8,205 bases of DNA from Pseudomonadota bacterium (GTDB taxonomy: Bacteria; Pseudomonadota; Alphaproteobacteria; Ferrovibrionales; Ferrovibrionaceae). The translations under genes and the position numbers were made by a program. Positions within the stretch are counted from its first letter, which is position 1. The number at the start of each line of letters is the position of its first letter. A model generated the notes under the pieces. The model saw only the letters and a list, made by a program, of their open reading frames with translations. It had not been told where the DNA came from and ran no database searches. The stretch spans positions 1 through 8,205 of the forward strand of contig JAEYSS010000240.1 of NCBI GenBank assembly GCA_023434425.1, written 5' to 3'. Positions 1 to 6,057 of the stretch are shown piece by piece.

Positions 1-680
1 TTGCCGTATTCGATGGCGGTCTTGATATCGAAGCGGCCGTTGACGTCGACGCAGAGATTCTGGCCGTCGCCGACGATCTTCAGCACGGCTTCGATGCGTT
101 TGAGATCGTCCTTCAGCGGCGCGCCGCCGATCTTCATCTTCACGACGCGATAGCCGCGGTCGCGATAGCTTTTCATCTCGTCCTGCAGGGCGGTCAGATC
201 CTTGCCCGGATAGTAATAGCCGCCGGCGGCATAGACCCAGACCTTCTCGTCGGCCACACCATTGCGATAGCGGTTGGCCAGCAGGCGCCACAGCGGCACA
301 CCGGCGATTTTCGCCACGGCATCCCACACCGCCATGTCGAGCGTGCCGACCGCGACCGAGCGCTCGCCATGGCCGCCCGGCTTCTCGTTGGTCATCAGCG
401 TTTTCCAGATCGCAAACGGATCCAGATTGTTGTTGGCGGTATCGACGAGGCTGTCGGGATCGGCTTCCATCAGGCGGGGCAGAAAGCGCTCGCGCATCAA
501 TGCGCCCTGACCGTAGCGGCCATTGGAGTTGAAGCCGAAACCGACGACAGGTTTTCCATCCCGCATCTGGTCGGTGATCACCGCCACCACCGAACAGGTC
601 ATTTTGGAAAAATCGATATAGGCATTGGCGATCGGCGAGGCGATCGAAACGGTTTTTTCGCGGACTTCAACGATACGCAT
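1..680 (-). CDS. tarD: D(-)-tartrate dehydratase-like enolase-superfamily enzyme, N-terminal part (3' end outside window)
   Basis: Read on the minus strand from ATG at 680, the frame stays open for 226 codons to the window edge. The product resembles the mandelate racemase/muconate lactonizing branch of the enolase superfamily, in particular D(-)-tartrate dehydratase, which uses Mg2+ to eliminate water from tartrate to give oxaloacetate. From memory of the Bradyrhizobium enzyme, matching stretches include NAYIDF (19-24), GFNSNGRYGQG (49-59), EKPGGHGERSVAVGT (99-113) and YAAGGYYYPGK (150-160). The KxK catalytic motif is K181-M-K183 followed by IGG, and the first metal-binding Asp is D212 in DVNG. 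The remaining metal ligands and the His base lie beyond the edge. A good ribosome site (692-697) supports the start. The gene is divergent from a LysR-type regulator, which probably controls it. Substrate is inferred from resemblance; another acid-sugar or hydroxy-acid dehydratase is possible. Confidence 0.85.
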   Translation of the reverse strand, partial: MRIVEVREKTVSIASPIANAYIDFSKMTCSVVAVITDQMRDGKPVVGFGFNSNGRYGQGALMRERFLPRLMEADPDSLVDTANNNLDPFAIWKTLMTNEKPGGHGERSVAVGTLDMAVWDAVAKIAGVPLWRLLANRYRNGVADEKVWVYAAGGYYYPGKDLTALQDEMKSYRDRGYRVVKMKIGGAPLKDDLKRIEAVLKIVGDGQNLCVDVNGRFDIKTAIEYG

Positions 681-691
681 GACGAAAATGG

Positions 692-697
692 CTCCTT
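692..697 (-). promoter_or_regulatory. Ribosome binding site of the tartrate dehydratase gene
   Basis: The minus strand reads AAGGAG, 11 nt ahead of the ATG at 680. It is the only strong purine-rich site near this reading frame and fixes the start. Confidence 0.65.
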
Positions 698-714
698 CAG
701 TCGCTGGCCGGCAT

Positions 715-743
715 CCTAGACATGGACAGCAGCCCTGCGCCAA
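715..743 (-). promoter_or_regulatory. Candidate promoter for the tartrate dehydratase gene
   Basis: On the minus strand TTGGCG (738-743) and TCTAGG (715-720) are separated by 17 nt. Each matches the sigma-70 consensus at only about half its positions, so this is a weak call. Its -35 element overlaps the left arm of the inverted repeat at 741-780, which would suit regulator control of the promoter. Confidence 0.28.
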
Positions 744-780
744 TGCCAGATTCGAAAATGATCATTCCGATCCCGCATTG
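741..780. promoter_or_regulatory. Nested inverted repeat between divergent tarD and lysR (candidate operator)
   Basis: The outer arms CAATGC (741-746) and GCATTG (775-780) are exact reverse complements. Inside them is a perfect 10-bp palindrome, AATGATCATT (757-766). The two symmetry centres, 760.5 and 761.5, differ by one base. It lies in the 112-bp gap between two divergent genes, where LysR-type proteins usually bind. No clear T-N11-A box with palindromic arms was found, so the assignment to this regulator is inference. Confidence 0.4.
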
Positions 781-792
781 AGCCGATCAGCG

Positions 793-1689
793 ATGGAATT
801 CAACTGGCTGGAAGATTTTCTGGCACTGGCCGAAGCCGGCAACTTCTCCCGCGCCGCCGAGGCGCGGCATATGACGCAGCCGGCCTTCAGCCGCCGCATC
901 CGCGCGCTGGAAGACTGGGCCGGCGTGATGCTGTTCGACCGCTCGGCCCAGCCGGTGAAACTGACCGCTGCCGGCGAACAGTTCCTGCCGGCGGTGCGCG
1001 ACATGCTGCGCCGGCTGGCGCAGGCGCGTGACGAAGCCCGCCAGGCCGAACAGGCCGAGACGGCGACGCTGATCTTCGCTGCCACCCAGGCGCTGTCGCT
1101 CACCTTCTTCCCCGGCTGGCTGCGCGGGCTGGATATCGCGGCACGCCTCGGCGCGATCCGCCTGATGTCGGGCAGCATGCAGGCCGGCGAGGAAGCGCTG
1201 CTGCAGGGCCAGAGCCAGTTCCTGCTCTGCCACGGCCACGATGCCGTGGCCAACCGGCTGCCGCCGGACCGCTTTCTCTATCGGCGGCTGGCACAGGACC
1301 GCCTGCTGCCGGTCTGCGCGCCCGACGTCAAAGGCGGGCCTTCGCATGCGCTGGATGGCGCCAGGCAGCCCCTGCCCTATCTCGCCTATGCCGAGGATTC
1401 AGGACTCGGTCGCATCGTCACGGCGATGCTGGGCCAGCGCGAGACGAGCCTGCCGCTGCGTGTCAGCTTCATCGCGCCGCAGGGCACCGTGCTGCGCGCC
1501 ATGGCGCGCGACGGCCGCGGGATCGCCTGGCTGCCGGATAGCCTGATCGAAGACGATCTGAAGGCGAAGACTCTGGTCCTGGCGGGCAATGAGGCCTGGA
1601 GCATTCCGGTCGAGATCCGGCTGTATCGCCAGCGCGAACGCGGCACCAGGATCTCCGAGGATTTCTGGTCAGCCGTGCAGGAAGCCTGA
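793..1689 (+). CDS. LysR-type transcriptional regulator, HypT/YjiE-like subfamily
   Basis: A 298-residue DNA-binding regulator. The N-terminal winged helix-turn-helix is clear: WLEDFLALAEAGNFSRAAEA, then TQPAFSRRIRALE (residues 28-40) and LFDR (47-50). The effector-binding domain runs from about residue 95 to the end. Several stretches resemble the E. coli hypochlorite-responsive regulator HypT (YjiE) as I remember it: the QPAFSRRIRALE recognition helix, an ALSLTFFP start to the effector domain, LPVCAPD, and GIAWLPDSLI near the C terminus. Many regulators share this architecture without sensing oxidants, so subfamily resemblance does not fix the ligand. ATG 793 was chosen because it starts exactly at the conserved LysR N terminus. 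The frame is open further upstream, but that part runs antisense into tarD and has no recognisable domain. Its position suggests control of the divergent dehydratase and of itself. Its 3' end overlaps the convergent permease gene by 21 bp. Confidence 0.9.
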   Translation: MEFNWLEDFLALAEAGNFSRAAEARHMTQPAFSRRIRALEDWAGVMLFDRSAQPVKLTAAGEQFLPAVRDMLRRLAQARDEARQAEQAETATLIFAATQALSLTFFPGWLRGLDIAARLGAIRLMSGSMQAGEEALLQGQSQFLLCHGHDAVANRLPPDRFLYRRLAQDRLLPVCAPDVKGGPSHALDGARQPLPYLAYAEDSGLGRIVTAMLGQRETSLPLRVSFIAPQGTVLRAMARDGRGIAWLPDSLIEDDLKAKTLVLAGNEAWSIPVEIRLYRQRERGTRISEDFWSAVQEA

Positions 1690-2430
1690 GAGGCCGTCCC
1701 ACAGTAATTTAAGCGCCGTGATCACCAGCAGGCTGTAGCAGGCGCGATAGAGCTGGCGCTGATCCAGTCGTTCATGCAGGCGCCAGCCGAGCCAGACGCC
1801 CAATGGCGCCACCGGCAGACAGGCCGCGATCAACACCCAGGTTTTCGCATCGGGCTGGCCGAGATACAGCCACGGTCCGGCCTTCACGGCATTGGCCACA
1901 GTGAAGAACAGGCTGGTCGTGCCGGCGTAGACCGCCTTGGACAGGCCGAGCGGCAGCAGATACATCGCCAGCGGCGGCCCGCCGGAATGCGCCACCATGG
2001 TCGTGATCCCGGCCGTAAAGCCGGCAGCGAGTCCTTTCGCCTTCACGCGCGGCTTCACCCGCACCTCGCCGCCACTGCGGAACCACAGGCCGGCAAACAG
2101 CAGCGTGATCAGCGCCATGGCGATTTCGATGAGATGGCGATTGAGCACCGCGAGCAGCAGCCAGCCGGCGCCGATCCCGAGCACCAGCATGGGCAGCAGC
2201 AGTTTCGCATCCGGCTTCGACCAGGTGCCGGGCCGCCAGTACCAGAAAGCGACGATGTCGATGGCGATGAAGATCGGCGCCAGCACCGTACCGGCCGTGA
2301 TCGGGTCCATCGCCAGCGAGAGAACCGGAATGCCGACAATGGCGAAACCGCCACCGAAGGCGCCGCGCATGAAGGCGATCAGGAAAACGCCGAGCGAGGC
2401 GACGAGAAAGGGAAAGAGTTCGGGGAGCAT
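1669..2430 (-). CDS. TauE/SafE family membrane permease (sulfite exporter-like)
   Basis: A 253-residue, very hydrophobic protein with about seven or eight predicted membrane segments. The two half-repeats typical of the TauE/SafE (DUF81, four-TMS) family are visible. The first has RGAFGGGFAIVGIPVL (22-37). The second has GFTAGITTMVAHSGGPPLAM (137-156), with the characteristic HSGGPP. A short charged loop near 120-133 separates the halves. Members move small anions such as sulfite, sulfoacetate or related organic acids across the inner membrane, but substrates are rarely predictable from sequence. Nearness to a tartrate dehydratase gene makes an organic-anion role conceivable; it is not shown. 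ATG 2430 is preceded by an A-rich leader (AAGAAAAATG) rather than a strong ribosome site. The last 21 bp overlap the 3' end of the convergent lysR gene, so neither gene can have a terminator between them. Confidence 0.88.
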   Translation of the reverse strand: MLPELFPFLVASLGVFLIAFMRGAFGGGFAIVGIPVLSLAMDPITAGTVLAPIFIAIDIVAFWYWRPGTWSKPDAKLLLPMLVLGIGAGWLLLAVLNRHLIEIAMALITLLFAGLWFRSGGEVRVKPRVKAKGLAAGFTAGITTMVAHSGGPPLAMYLLPLGLSKAVYAGTTSLFFTVANAVKAGPWLYLGQPDAKTWVLIAACLPVAPLGVWLGWRLHERLDQRQLYRACYSLLVITALKLLWDGLSGFLHG

Positions 2431-2444
2431 TTTTCTTTTTTATC

Positions 2445-2528
2445 GTCATCCTCGGGCCTGACCCGAGGATCCCATTTTTCACCCGACGACGACCGAAATG
2501 GGATGCCCGGGTCAAGCCCGGGCATGAC
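2445..2528. repeat. Head-to-head pair of palindromic intergenic repeats
   Basis: Two copies of a roughly 33-nt element lie in opposite orientation, 2445-2477 on plus and 2496-2528 on minus, with an 18-nt spacer. Copy 1 folds as ATCCTCGGG-CCTGA-CCCGAGGAT. Copy 2, read on minus, folds as ATGCCCGGG-CTTGA-CCCGGGCAT. Each stem is nine perfect base pairs with a five-base loop. The copies differ at two stem pairs and at one loop base, and both stem changes are compensated on the other arm. The GTCAT...GGGC-TGACCC...ATCC pattern matches a dispersed palindrome I recall from alphaproteobacterial intergenic regions. The pair occupies most of the 110-bp gap between the amidase stop and the permease start. 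A full-length hairpin between copies is also possible. Neither strand has a U-run directly after a stem, so it is not a canonical terminator, although it could block RNA decay or slow polymerase. Confidence 0.85.
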
Positions 2529-2540
2529 AGGTGGTACGCC

Positions 2541-3374
2541 TCACGCCTCGCGCAGGTCCATCGCCACGGGGGCGATCTGGTCGGCAAGGTAGCGCGCGAG
2601 ATCAGCGCGGGACTTCGCGTTGCGCAGGATTCGCTCATCCTGCGGGTTGGACAGGAAACCCGTCTCGATCAGCACCGAGGGAAGCGCCGGCGAGCGCAGC
2701 ACGGCGAAATTGGCCGCCCGCATCGGGTTGTCGAGCAGCTGGACACGATGGCCGACGCCGGTCACGATCCGGCGCTTGGCCGCCAGCGAGGCATTGTGGC
2801 CATGGCGGCGCGCCAGGTCGATCAGGATCGCCGCCGTCTGCTTGTCGGTGGCATGGGCATCGAACCCGTAGATGGCATCGACCTGGTTCTCGCGGTCGGC
2901 CAGCCGGCGGGTAAAGTCGTCCGTCGCCTTGTCAGCGCGGGTATAAGCCGACAGACCGCGTGCCGATCTGTTGGGCGCCGCATCGGCATGAATCGAGATG
3001 AAGAGATCGGCATGCCGCTCATGCGCAAACGCCACACGGCTGGGCAGCGGGATGTAACTGTCGCGGTCGCGGGTCAGGAAGACCTTGATATCCGAACGCC
3101 CGGCCAGCGCCTGGCGGATGCTCTGGCAGATCGAGAGCGTGACATCTTTCTCTTCCGTTCCGGTGACACCAATGGCGCCCGGATCGCGACCGCCATGGCG
3201 GGGATCGAGAATCACCACGGCCGGTGGGCGCGGCGGCAGCCTGGACGCTTTGGGTGTCGGCTTGCGTCCCGGCAGCGGCGGCGTCCGGCGGCCGGCAGCA
3301 TCCGCCCACGACGGTACCGCGGCGCTGCCAAGCAGACCGGCCAGGGACGTGATGACGAAACGACGCGTATACAT
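2541..3374 (-). CDS. amiC: N-acetylmuramoyl-L-alanine amidase, AmiC-type (Amidase_3)
   Basis: A 277-residue exported zinc amidase that cuts the bond between N-acetylmuramic acid and the stem-peptide L-alanine, normally to split septal peptidoglycan during division. The N terminus has TRRFVITSLAGLLGSAA, a twin-arginine-like signal with a weak Tat match, ending near SWADA (22-26). A Pro/Arg/Lys-rich linker covers about 28-51. The catalytic domain fills 52-277. Zinc ligands by family pattern are H60 (DPRHGGRDPGAIG), E75 (EEKD) and H129 (SIHAD); the general base is E237 (LIETGFLSNP). Arg59 replaces the usual Gly of DPGHGG. No AMIN targeting domain is present, unlike E. coli AmiC. ATG 3374 was chosen because it begins directly at the signal peptide; the frame is open to 3473 but that extension has no signal character. 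A CtrA-type box and a candidate promoter lie upstream, so it may be transcribed separately from the dnaJ-like gene 136 nt away. Confidence 0.9.
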   Translation of the reverse strand: MYTRRFVITSLAGLLGSAAVPSWADAAGRRTPPLPGRKPTPKASRLPPRPPAVVILDPRHGGRDPGAIGVTGTEEKDVTLSICQSIRQALAGRSDIKVFLTRDRDSYIPLPSRVAFAHERHADLFISIHADAAPNRSARGLSAYTRADKATDDFTRRLADRENQVDAIYGFDAHATDKQTAAILIDLARRHGHNASLAAKRRIVTGVGHRVQLLDNPMRAANFAVLRSPALPSVLIETGFLSNPQDERILRNAKSRADLARYLADQIAPVAMDLREA

Positions 3375-3420
3375 GACCGAATCGGAGTCCGTTGCGAATC
3401 GGCGGGAAAACTGCGCGGAC

Positions 3421-3448
3421 GATAGAATCCGCCAGACTCTCCTGTAAA
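3421..3448 (-). promoter_or_regulatory. Candidate promoter of the amidase gene
   Basis: On minus, TTTACA (3443-3448) matches the -35 consensus at five of six bases. It is followed after 16 nt by TCTATC (3421-3426), a poor -10. Transcription from here would leave a leader of about 40 nt before ATG 3374. Confidence 0.33.
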
Positions 3449-3491
3449 GGAAGTCCGCGACATAAGCTGCCAAGAGATGGTGAAGGCTTCG

Positions 3492-3506
3492 TTAAAGCCG
3501 TCTTAA
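3492..3506 (-). promoter_or_regulatory. CtrA-type box TTAA-N7-TTAA upstream of the amidase gene
   Basis: TTAAAGCCGTCTTAA is an exact match to the TTAA-N7-TTAA consensus bound by the alphaproteobacterial cell-cycle regulator CtrA. It lies 117 nt ahead of the amidase start and 4 nt beyond the dnaJ-like stop codon. Flanking bases extend it to a CGTTAA...TTAACG inverted repeat, so a small RNA hairpin at the end of the dnaJ-like transcript is an alternative reading. Control of a cell-separation amidase by CtrA would make biological sense, but this is inference. Confidence 0.5.
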
Positions 3507-3510
3507 CGGT

Positions 3511-4491
3511 CTAGTCGACGGTGTATTTGGCGCGCACGTCGTATTTGTTCGATTTGGCCCAGCCCTCGATCAGCTTCTCGAGCGCCGAATTGGGTTTTTC
3601 CGGCAGCACGAGCTTCAGCTTCACATACTGGTCGCCGCGCTGGTCCGAGGCGCCGCCCTTGAGCGGGAAACCGCGACCCTTCAGGCGGAGCGTCGTCCCC
3701 GAACTGGCGCCCTTGGGCACGGCAACCGCCACCATGCCGTCGATGGTGGGCACCGGAATCTTGGCGCCGAGAATGGCTTCATCCAGCGTGACCGGCAGTT
3801 CGAGATGCAGGTCGTCGCCCTGACGGGTGAAGAAGGCATGCGGTTCAACCGTCACCTCGATCAGCGCGTCGCCGGCCTCGCCATTGTTGCGGCCGGCATC
3901 GCCCTGGTGGCGCAGGCGGATCTGCTGCCCATCCCCCAGGCCTGGCGGAATGGTGACATCGAGCTGCTTGCCGTCGGGCATGGTGAGCCGGCGCTTGCAG
4001 CCGCGCGCGGCATCGAGGAAGCCGATCTTCAGATTGAAATGGCGATCGGCGCCGCGCATCGGCCGGTTGGCGTTGCGCGCACCGAAGCCGGCACCCGCAC
4101 CACCGGCGCCGCGGCCGCGCCGCATCTGGCCGAAAATCTCGTCGAAAATATCTTCGCCGCCGGCATTGGGATCGAAGCCGAAGCCGCCGCCGAACGGGCC
4201 GCTGCCCGCGCCGGCACCCGCACCGCCGCCCGGACGATAGGCGCCACCGCCGAATCCGCGGCTGCGCGGCTGGCCAGAGGCATCGATCTCGCCGCGATCG
4301 TATTTGCCGCGCTTCTCGGCATCGCCGAGCAGATCGTAAGCCGCCGAGATTTCCTTGAAGCGGTCGGCCGCCTTCTCGTTGCCCTGATTGCGGTCGGGAT
4401 GGAATTCCTTCGCCAGCTTGCGATAGGCCTTGCGCAGGTCTTCGCTGCTGACGCCGCGTGCGACACCCAGAACCTGATAGGGATCACGCAT
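3511..4491 (-). CDS. DnaJ-class co-chaperone (class B, CbpA-like)
   Basis: A 326-residue Hsp40 that should stimulate the ATPase of DnaK and hand it unfolded clients in the cytoplasm. The J domain (about 1-68) starts DPYQVLGV and carries the essential HPD at 31-33, followed by the usual KEISAAYDLLGD helix. A Gly/Phe-rich linker runs from about 78 to 140, with GGGFGFDP and EDIFDEIFG. The C-terminal substrate-binding beta domains follow (about 148-315), including DGKQLDVTIPPG, GDDLHLELPVTLDEAILG and GTTLRLKGRGFP. The CxxCxGxG zinc-finger repeats of true DnaJ are absent and only one Cys is seen, so this is a CbpA/DjlA-independent class-B type, not the main DnaJ. GAGG overlapping the previous stop codon lies 9 nt before ATG 4491 and supports the start. 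The 12-nt gap to the Sel1 gene indicates cotranscription. Confidence 0.92.
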   Translation of the reverse strand: MRDPYQVLGVARGVSSEDLRKAYRKLAKEFHPDRNQGNEKAADRFKEISAAYDLLGDAEKRGKYDRGEIDASGQPRSRGFGGGAYRPGGGAGAGAGSGPFGGGFGFDPNAGGEDIFDEIFGQMRRGRGAGGAGAGFGARNANRPMRGADRHFNLKIGFLDAARGCKRRLTMPDGKQLDVTIPPGLGDGQQIRLRHQGDAGRNNGEAGDALIEVTVEPHAFFTRQGDDLHLELPVTLDEAILGAKIPVPTIDGMVAVAVPKGASSGTTLRLKGRGFPLKGGASDQRGDQYVKLKLVLPEKPNSALEKLIEGWAKSNKYDVRAKYTVD

Positions 4492-4503
4492 CCTGCAGAA
4501 TCC

Positions 4504-5484
4504 TCAAGGCTTGCTGTCCCGATCGCCGGCGTTCGTATTGGGTTCAGCGGGCGGCTCGGTCGTCGTGTCCGGCGCCGGCGACGAACTGAACATATCAGGG
4601 ATCGACACGCCGCCGCCGGAAGAAATGGCCGAATAGAAACGACCGAGAAAGCCGGGACGATTGTCGTCCTGCGGCGGGCTGGATGGCTGTTCGGCCATGG
4701 CCGGCGACTCCGCAGCGGGAGTCACAGCCGGCGCGGCGGCCGGAGCCGCAGGTTCGGCGGCAACCGGCGCGACCGGAGATGCCGGGGCAGCAGGCGGCGC
4801 CGGCGTTGGATTGGCAGGGGCCGCGGTGCCGGCCGCGGTTTCGGTTCTGCTGTCGGCTGCGGCGGCCTGAGGCACGGGCGCCGCTGGCACTGCCGCACCG
4901 GCAGGGGCCGGGACATTCACACCTGACACCAGCGGCGGCTCGGTGGTTTTCACCAGTTGCGACAGGCGCTCGATCGCTTCCGGCTGGCCCGCCTTGGCGG
5001 CCAGATTGTACCAGCCGAGCGCGCGCGGCTCGTTCTTCTCGACACCGAGCCCCAGTTCGTACATCAGCCCGAGATTGTATTGCGCCACCGCCAGATTCTG
5101 CACCGCGGCGGCAGCAAACCACTTATGCGCCTGTTCGTAATCGACCGGGATGCCTTCGTCGCCCTGCAGATAGATCGCGGCAAGATTGGCCTGCGCGCGC
5201 GAGAAGCCTTTTTCCGCCGCCATGCGATACCAGTGGATCGCCTGCTCGATGTCCTTCTCGACGCCCTGGCCCCAGCGATACAGATGGCCGATGTTGCGCA
5301 TCGCCGCCACATCGCCGCGATTGGCCAGCGGCAGCCAGGCCTCATAGGCGAGCTTGTGGTCGCCGGCCTCGTAGGCACGCACGCCGTCGGAAAAATCCGC
5401 TCGGGCCGCCGGCGGCGCAAACAGCAGCGCGCTGCCGAGAGCCGCAGCCATCAGCACATGAGACCTACGCCCGGCTGCGGACAT
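4504..5484 (-). CDS. Exported Sel1-repeat protein with Pro/Ala-rich tail
   Basis: About 326 residues. An N-terminal signal peptide (RRSHVLMAAALGSALLFAPP) ends at ARA (27-29), predicting release into the periplasm. Residues 31-170 hold about four Sel1-like (TPR-related) helical repeats, seen as GDVAAMRNIGHLYRWGQGVE, AIHWYRMAAEKGFSRAQANL, KWFAAAAVQNLAVAQYNLGL and ALGWYNLAAKAGQPEA. Such repeats are protein-binding scaffolds. A long low-complexity Pro/Ala stretch follows (about 185-265), then a short less biased segment containing RPGFLGRFYSAISSGGG, and a charged tail. The partner is unknown. It starts 5 nt after the stop codon of the lipoprotein gene and ends 12 nt before the dnaJ-like gene. ATG 5484 was chosen; a TTG at 5493 in the same frame, forming a TTGA overlap with the upstream stop, is an alternative that adds three residues. 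No strong ribosome site is seen, so translational coupling is likely. Confidence 0.85.
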   Translation of the reverse strand: MSAAGRRSHVLMAAALGSALLFAPPAARADFSDGVRAYEAGDHKLAYEAWLPLANRGDVAAMRNIGHLYRWGQGVEKDIEQAIHWYRMAAEKGFSRAQANLAAIYLQGDEGIPVDYEQAHKWFAAAAVQNLAVAQYNLGLMYELGLGVEKNEPRALGWYNLAAKAGQPEAIERLSQLVKTTEPPLVSGVNVPAPAGAAVPAAPVPQAAAADSRTETAAGTAAPANPTPAPPAAPASPVAPVAAEPAAPAAAPAVTPAAESPAMAEQPSSPPQDDNRPGFLGRFYSAISSGGGVSIPDMFSSSPAPDTTTEPPAEPNTNAGDRDSKP

Positions 5485-5489
5485 ACGGA

Positions 5490-5993
5490 TCAACCGTTGA
5501 CGACTTTCCAGCTGCCGTCGGGCTGACGGCAGGCCGTGCCAAAGGCCTGCTCGGTCTTGCCGCCGACCGTGACGCTCTGCTGGAACTCGCGGCAGTAATC
5601 GCCATTCGCAGCCGTGCCTTCGCGCGTCGGCGTCACCGTGCCGGAATTGCCGCTGTCGGGATTGCGCCAGGAAATCGGCTGGCCGATCGGCGCGGTAGTC
5701 GCGCGCGTGCTGGCTTTTTCCATTTCGGCCTTGTCAGCCTTGTCCAGCGAAGATCCGATCTGGTTGCCGAGATAAGCACCTGCCAGTGCGCCGGCCGCCA
5801 CGCCGACCAGACGGCCGGTTCCGGACCCGAACTGCGCACCGAGCACCGCGCCGCCGATACCGCCCAGCACCGTGCCGACATTTTCCTTGTTCATCTGCGG
5901 GCCGCCCGACCCGTCGTTCTGACAGGCCGTCACCAGCAGGGCACCGGCCAGAGCCGGGATCACAAACAGACGGGCGGAAAGACGGACAGACAT
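5490..5993 (-). CDS. 17-kDa surface antigen-like outer-membrane lipoprotein (RT0821/Lpp0805 family)
   Basis: A 167-residue lipoprotein. The signal peptide ends in a lipobox VTAC, with Cys24 as the lipidated residue; QNDGS follows, with no inner-membrane retention Asp at +2, so sorting to the outer membrane is expected. Residues about 38-83 form a glycine-zipper region (GTVLGGIGGAVLGAQFGSGT, LVGVAAGALAGAYLGNQIG) likely to sit in or on the membrane. The C-terminal part has the family signature: ISWRNPDSGNSGTVTP, YCREFQQSVTVGGK, TACRQPDGSWKVVN. These segments align well with the rickettsial 17-kDa antigen from memory, and its length is normal. Function of the family is poorly known; an envelope-integrity role is assumed. 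ATG 5993 is preceded by GAGG at a good distance and begins the signal peptide; an upstream GTG in frame (6065) adds no signal character. It is the first gene of the lipoprotein-Sel1-dnaJ-like operon. Confidence 0.92.
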   Translation of the reverse strand: MSVRLSARLFVIPALAGALLVTACQNDGSGGPQMNKENVGTVLGGIGGAVLGAQFGSGTGRLVGVAAGALAGAYLGNQIGSSLDKADKAEMEKASTRATTAPIGQPISWRNPDSGNSGTVTPTREGTAANGDYCREFQQSVTVGGKTEQAFGTACRQPDGSWKVVNG

Positions 5994-6057
5994 CGGGTAA
6001 GCCTCATGCAATGCAACACCGCGCCGCGGTGCCGCGCATTGCGGACCGTCCGGCTGC

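Noticed and set aside
625..792. A longer N terminus for the LysR regulator, starting at 625
   Set aside because: The extra residues overlap tarD antisense and precede the universally N-terminal winged helix; ATG 793 gives the normal family length.
2445..2528. The palindromic pair as a Rho-independent terminator
   Set aside because: The stems are strong but no U-run follows on either strand; the T-run at 2431-2440 precedes the stem on plus rather than following it.
3375..3473. A longer N terminus for the amidase, starting at 3473
   Set aside because: It would bury the signal peptide 33 residues inside the protein and cover the candidate promoter.
3805..4926. A 373-codon plus-strand open frame across the dnaJ-like and Sel1 genes
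   Set aside because: It is antisense to two well-supported genes; the product is Arg/Ala/Gly-rich low complexity with no recognisable domain, as expected for a GC-rich shadow frame.
4700..4935. Repetitive GC-rich stretch as a tandem DNA repeat or satellite
   Set aside because: It is explained by Pro/Ala codon bias in the Sel1 protein's spacer; no fixed repeat unit was seen.
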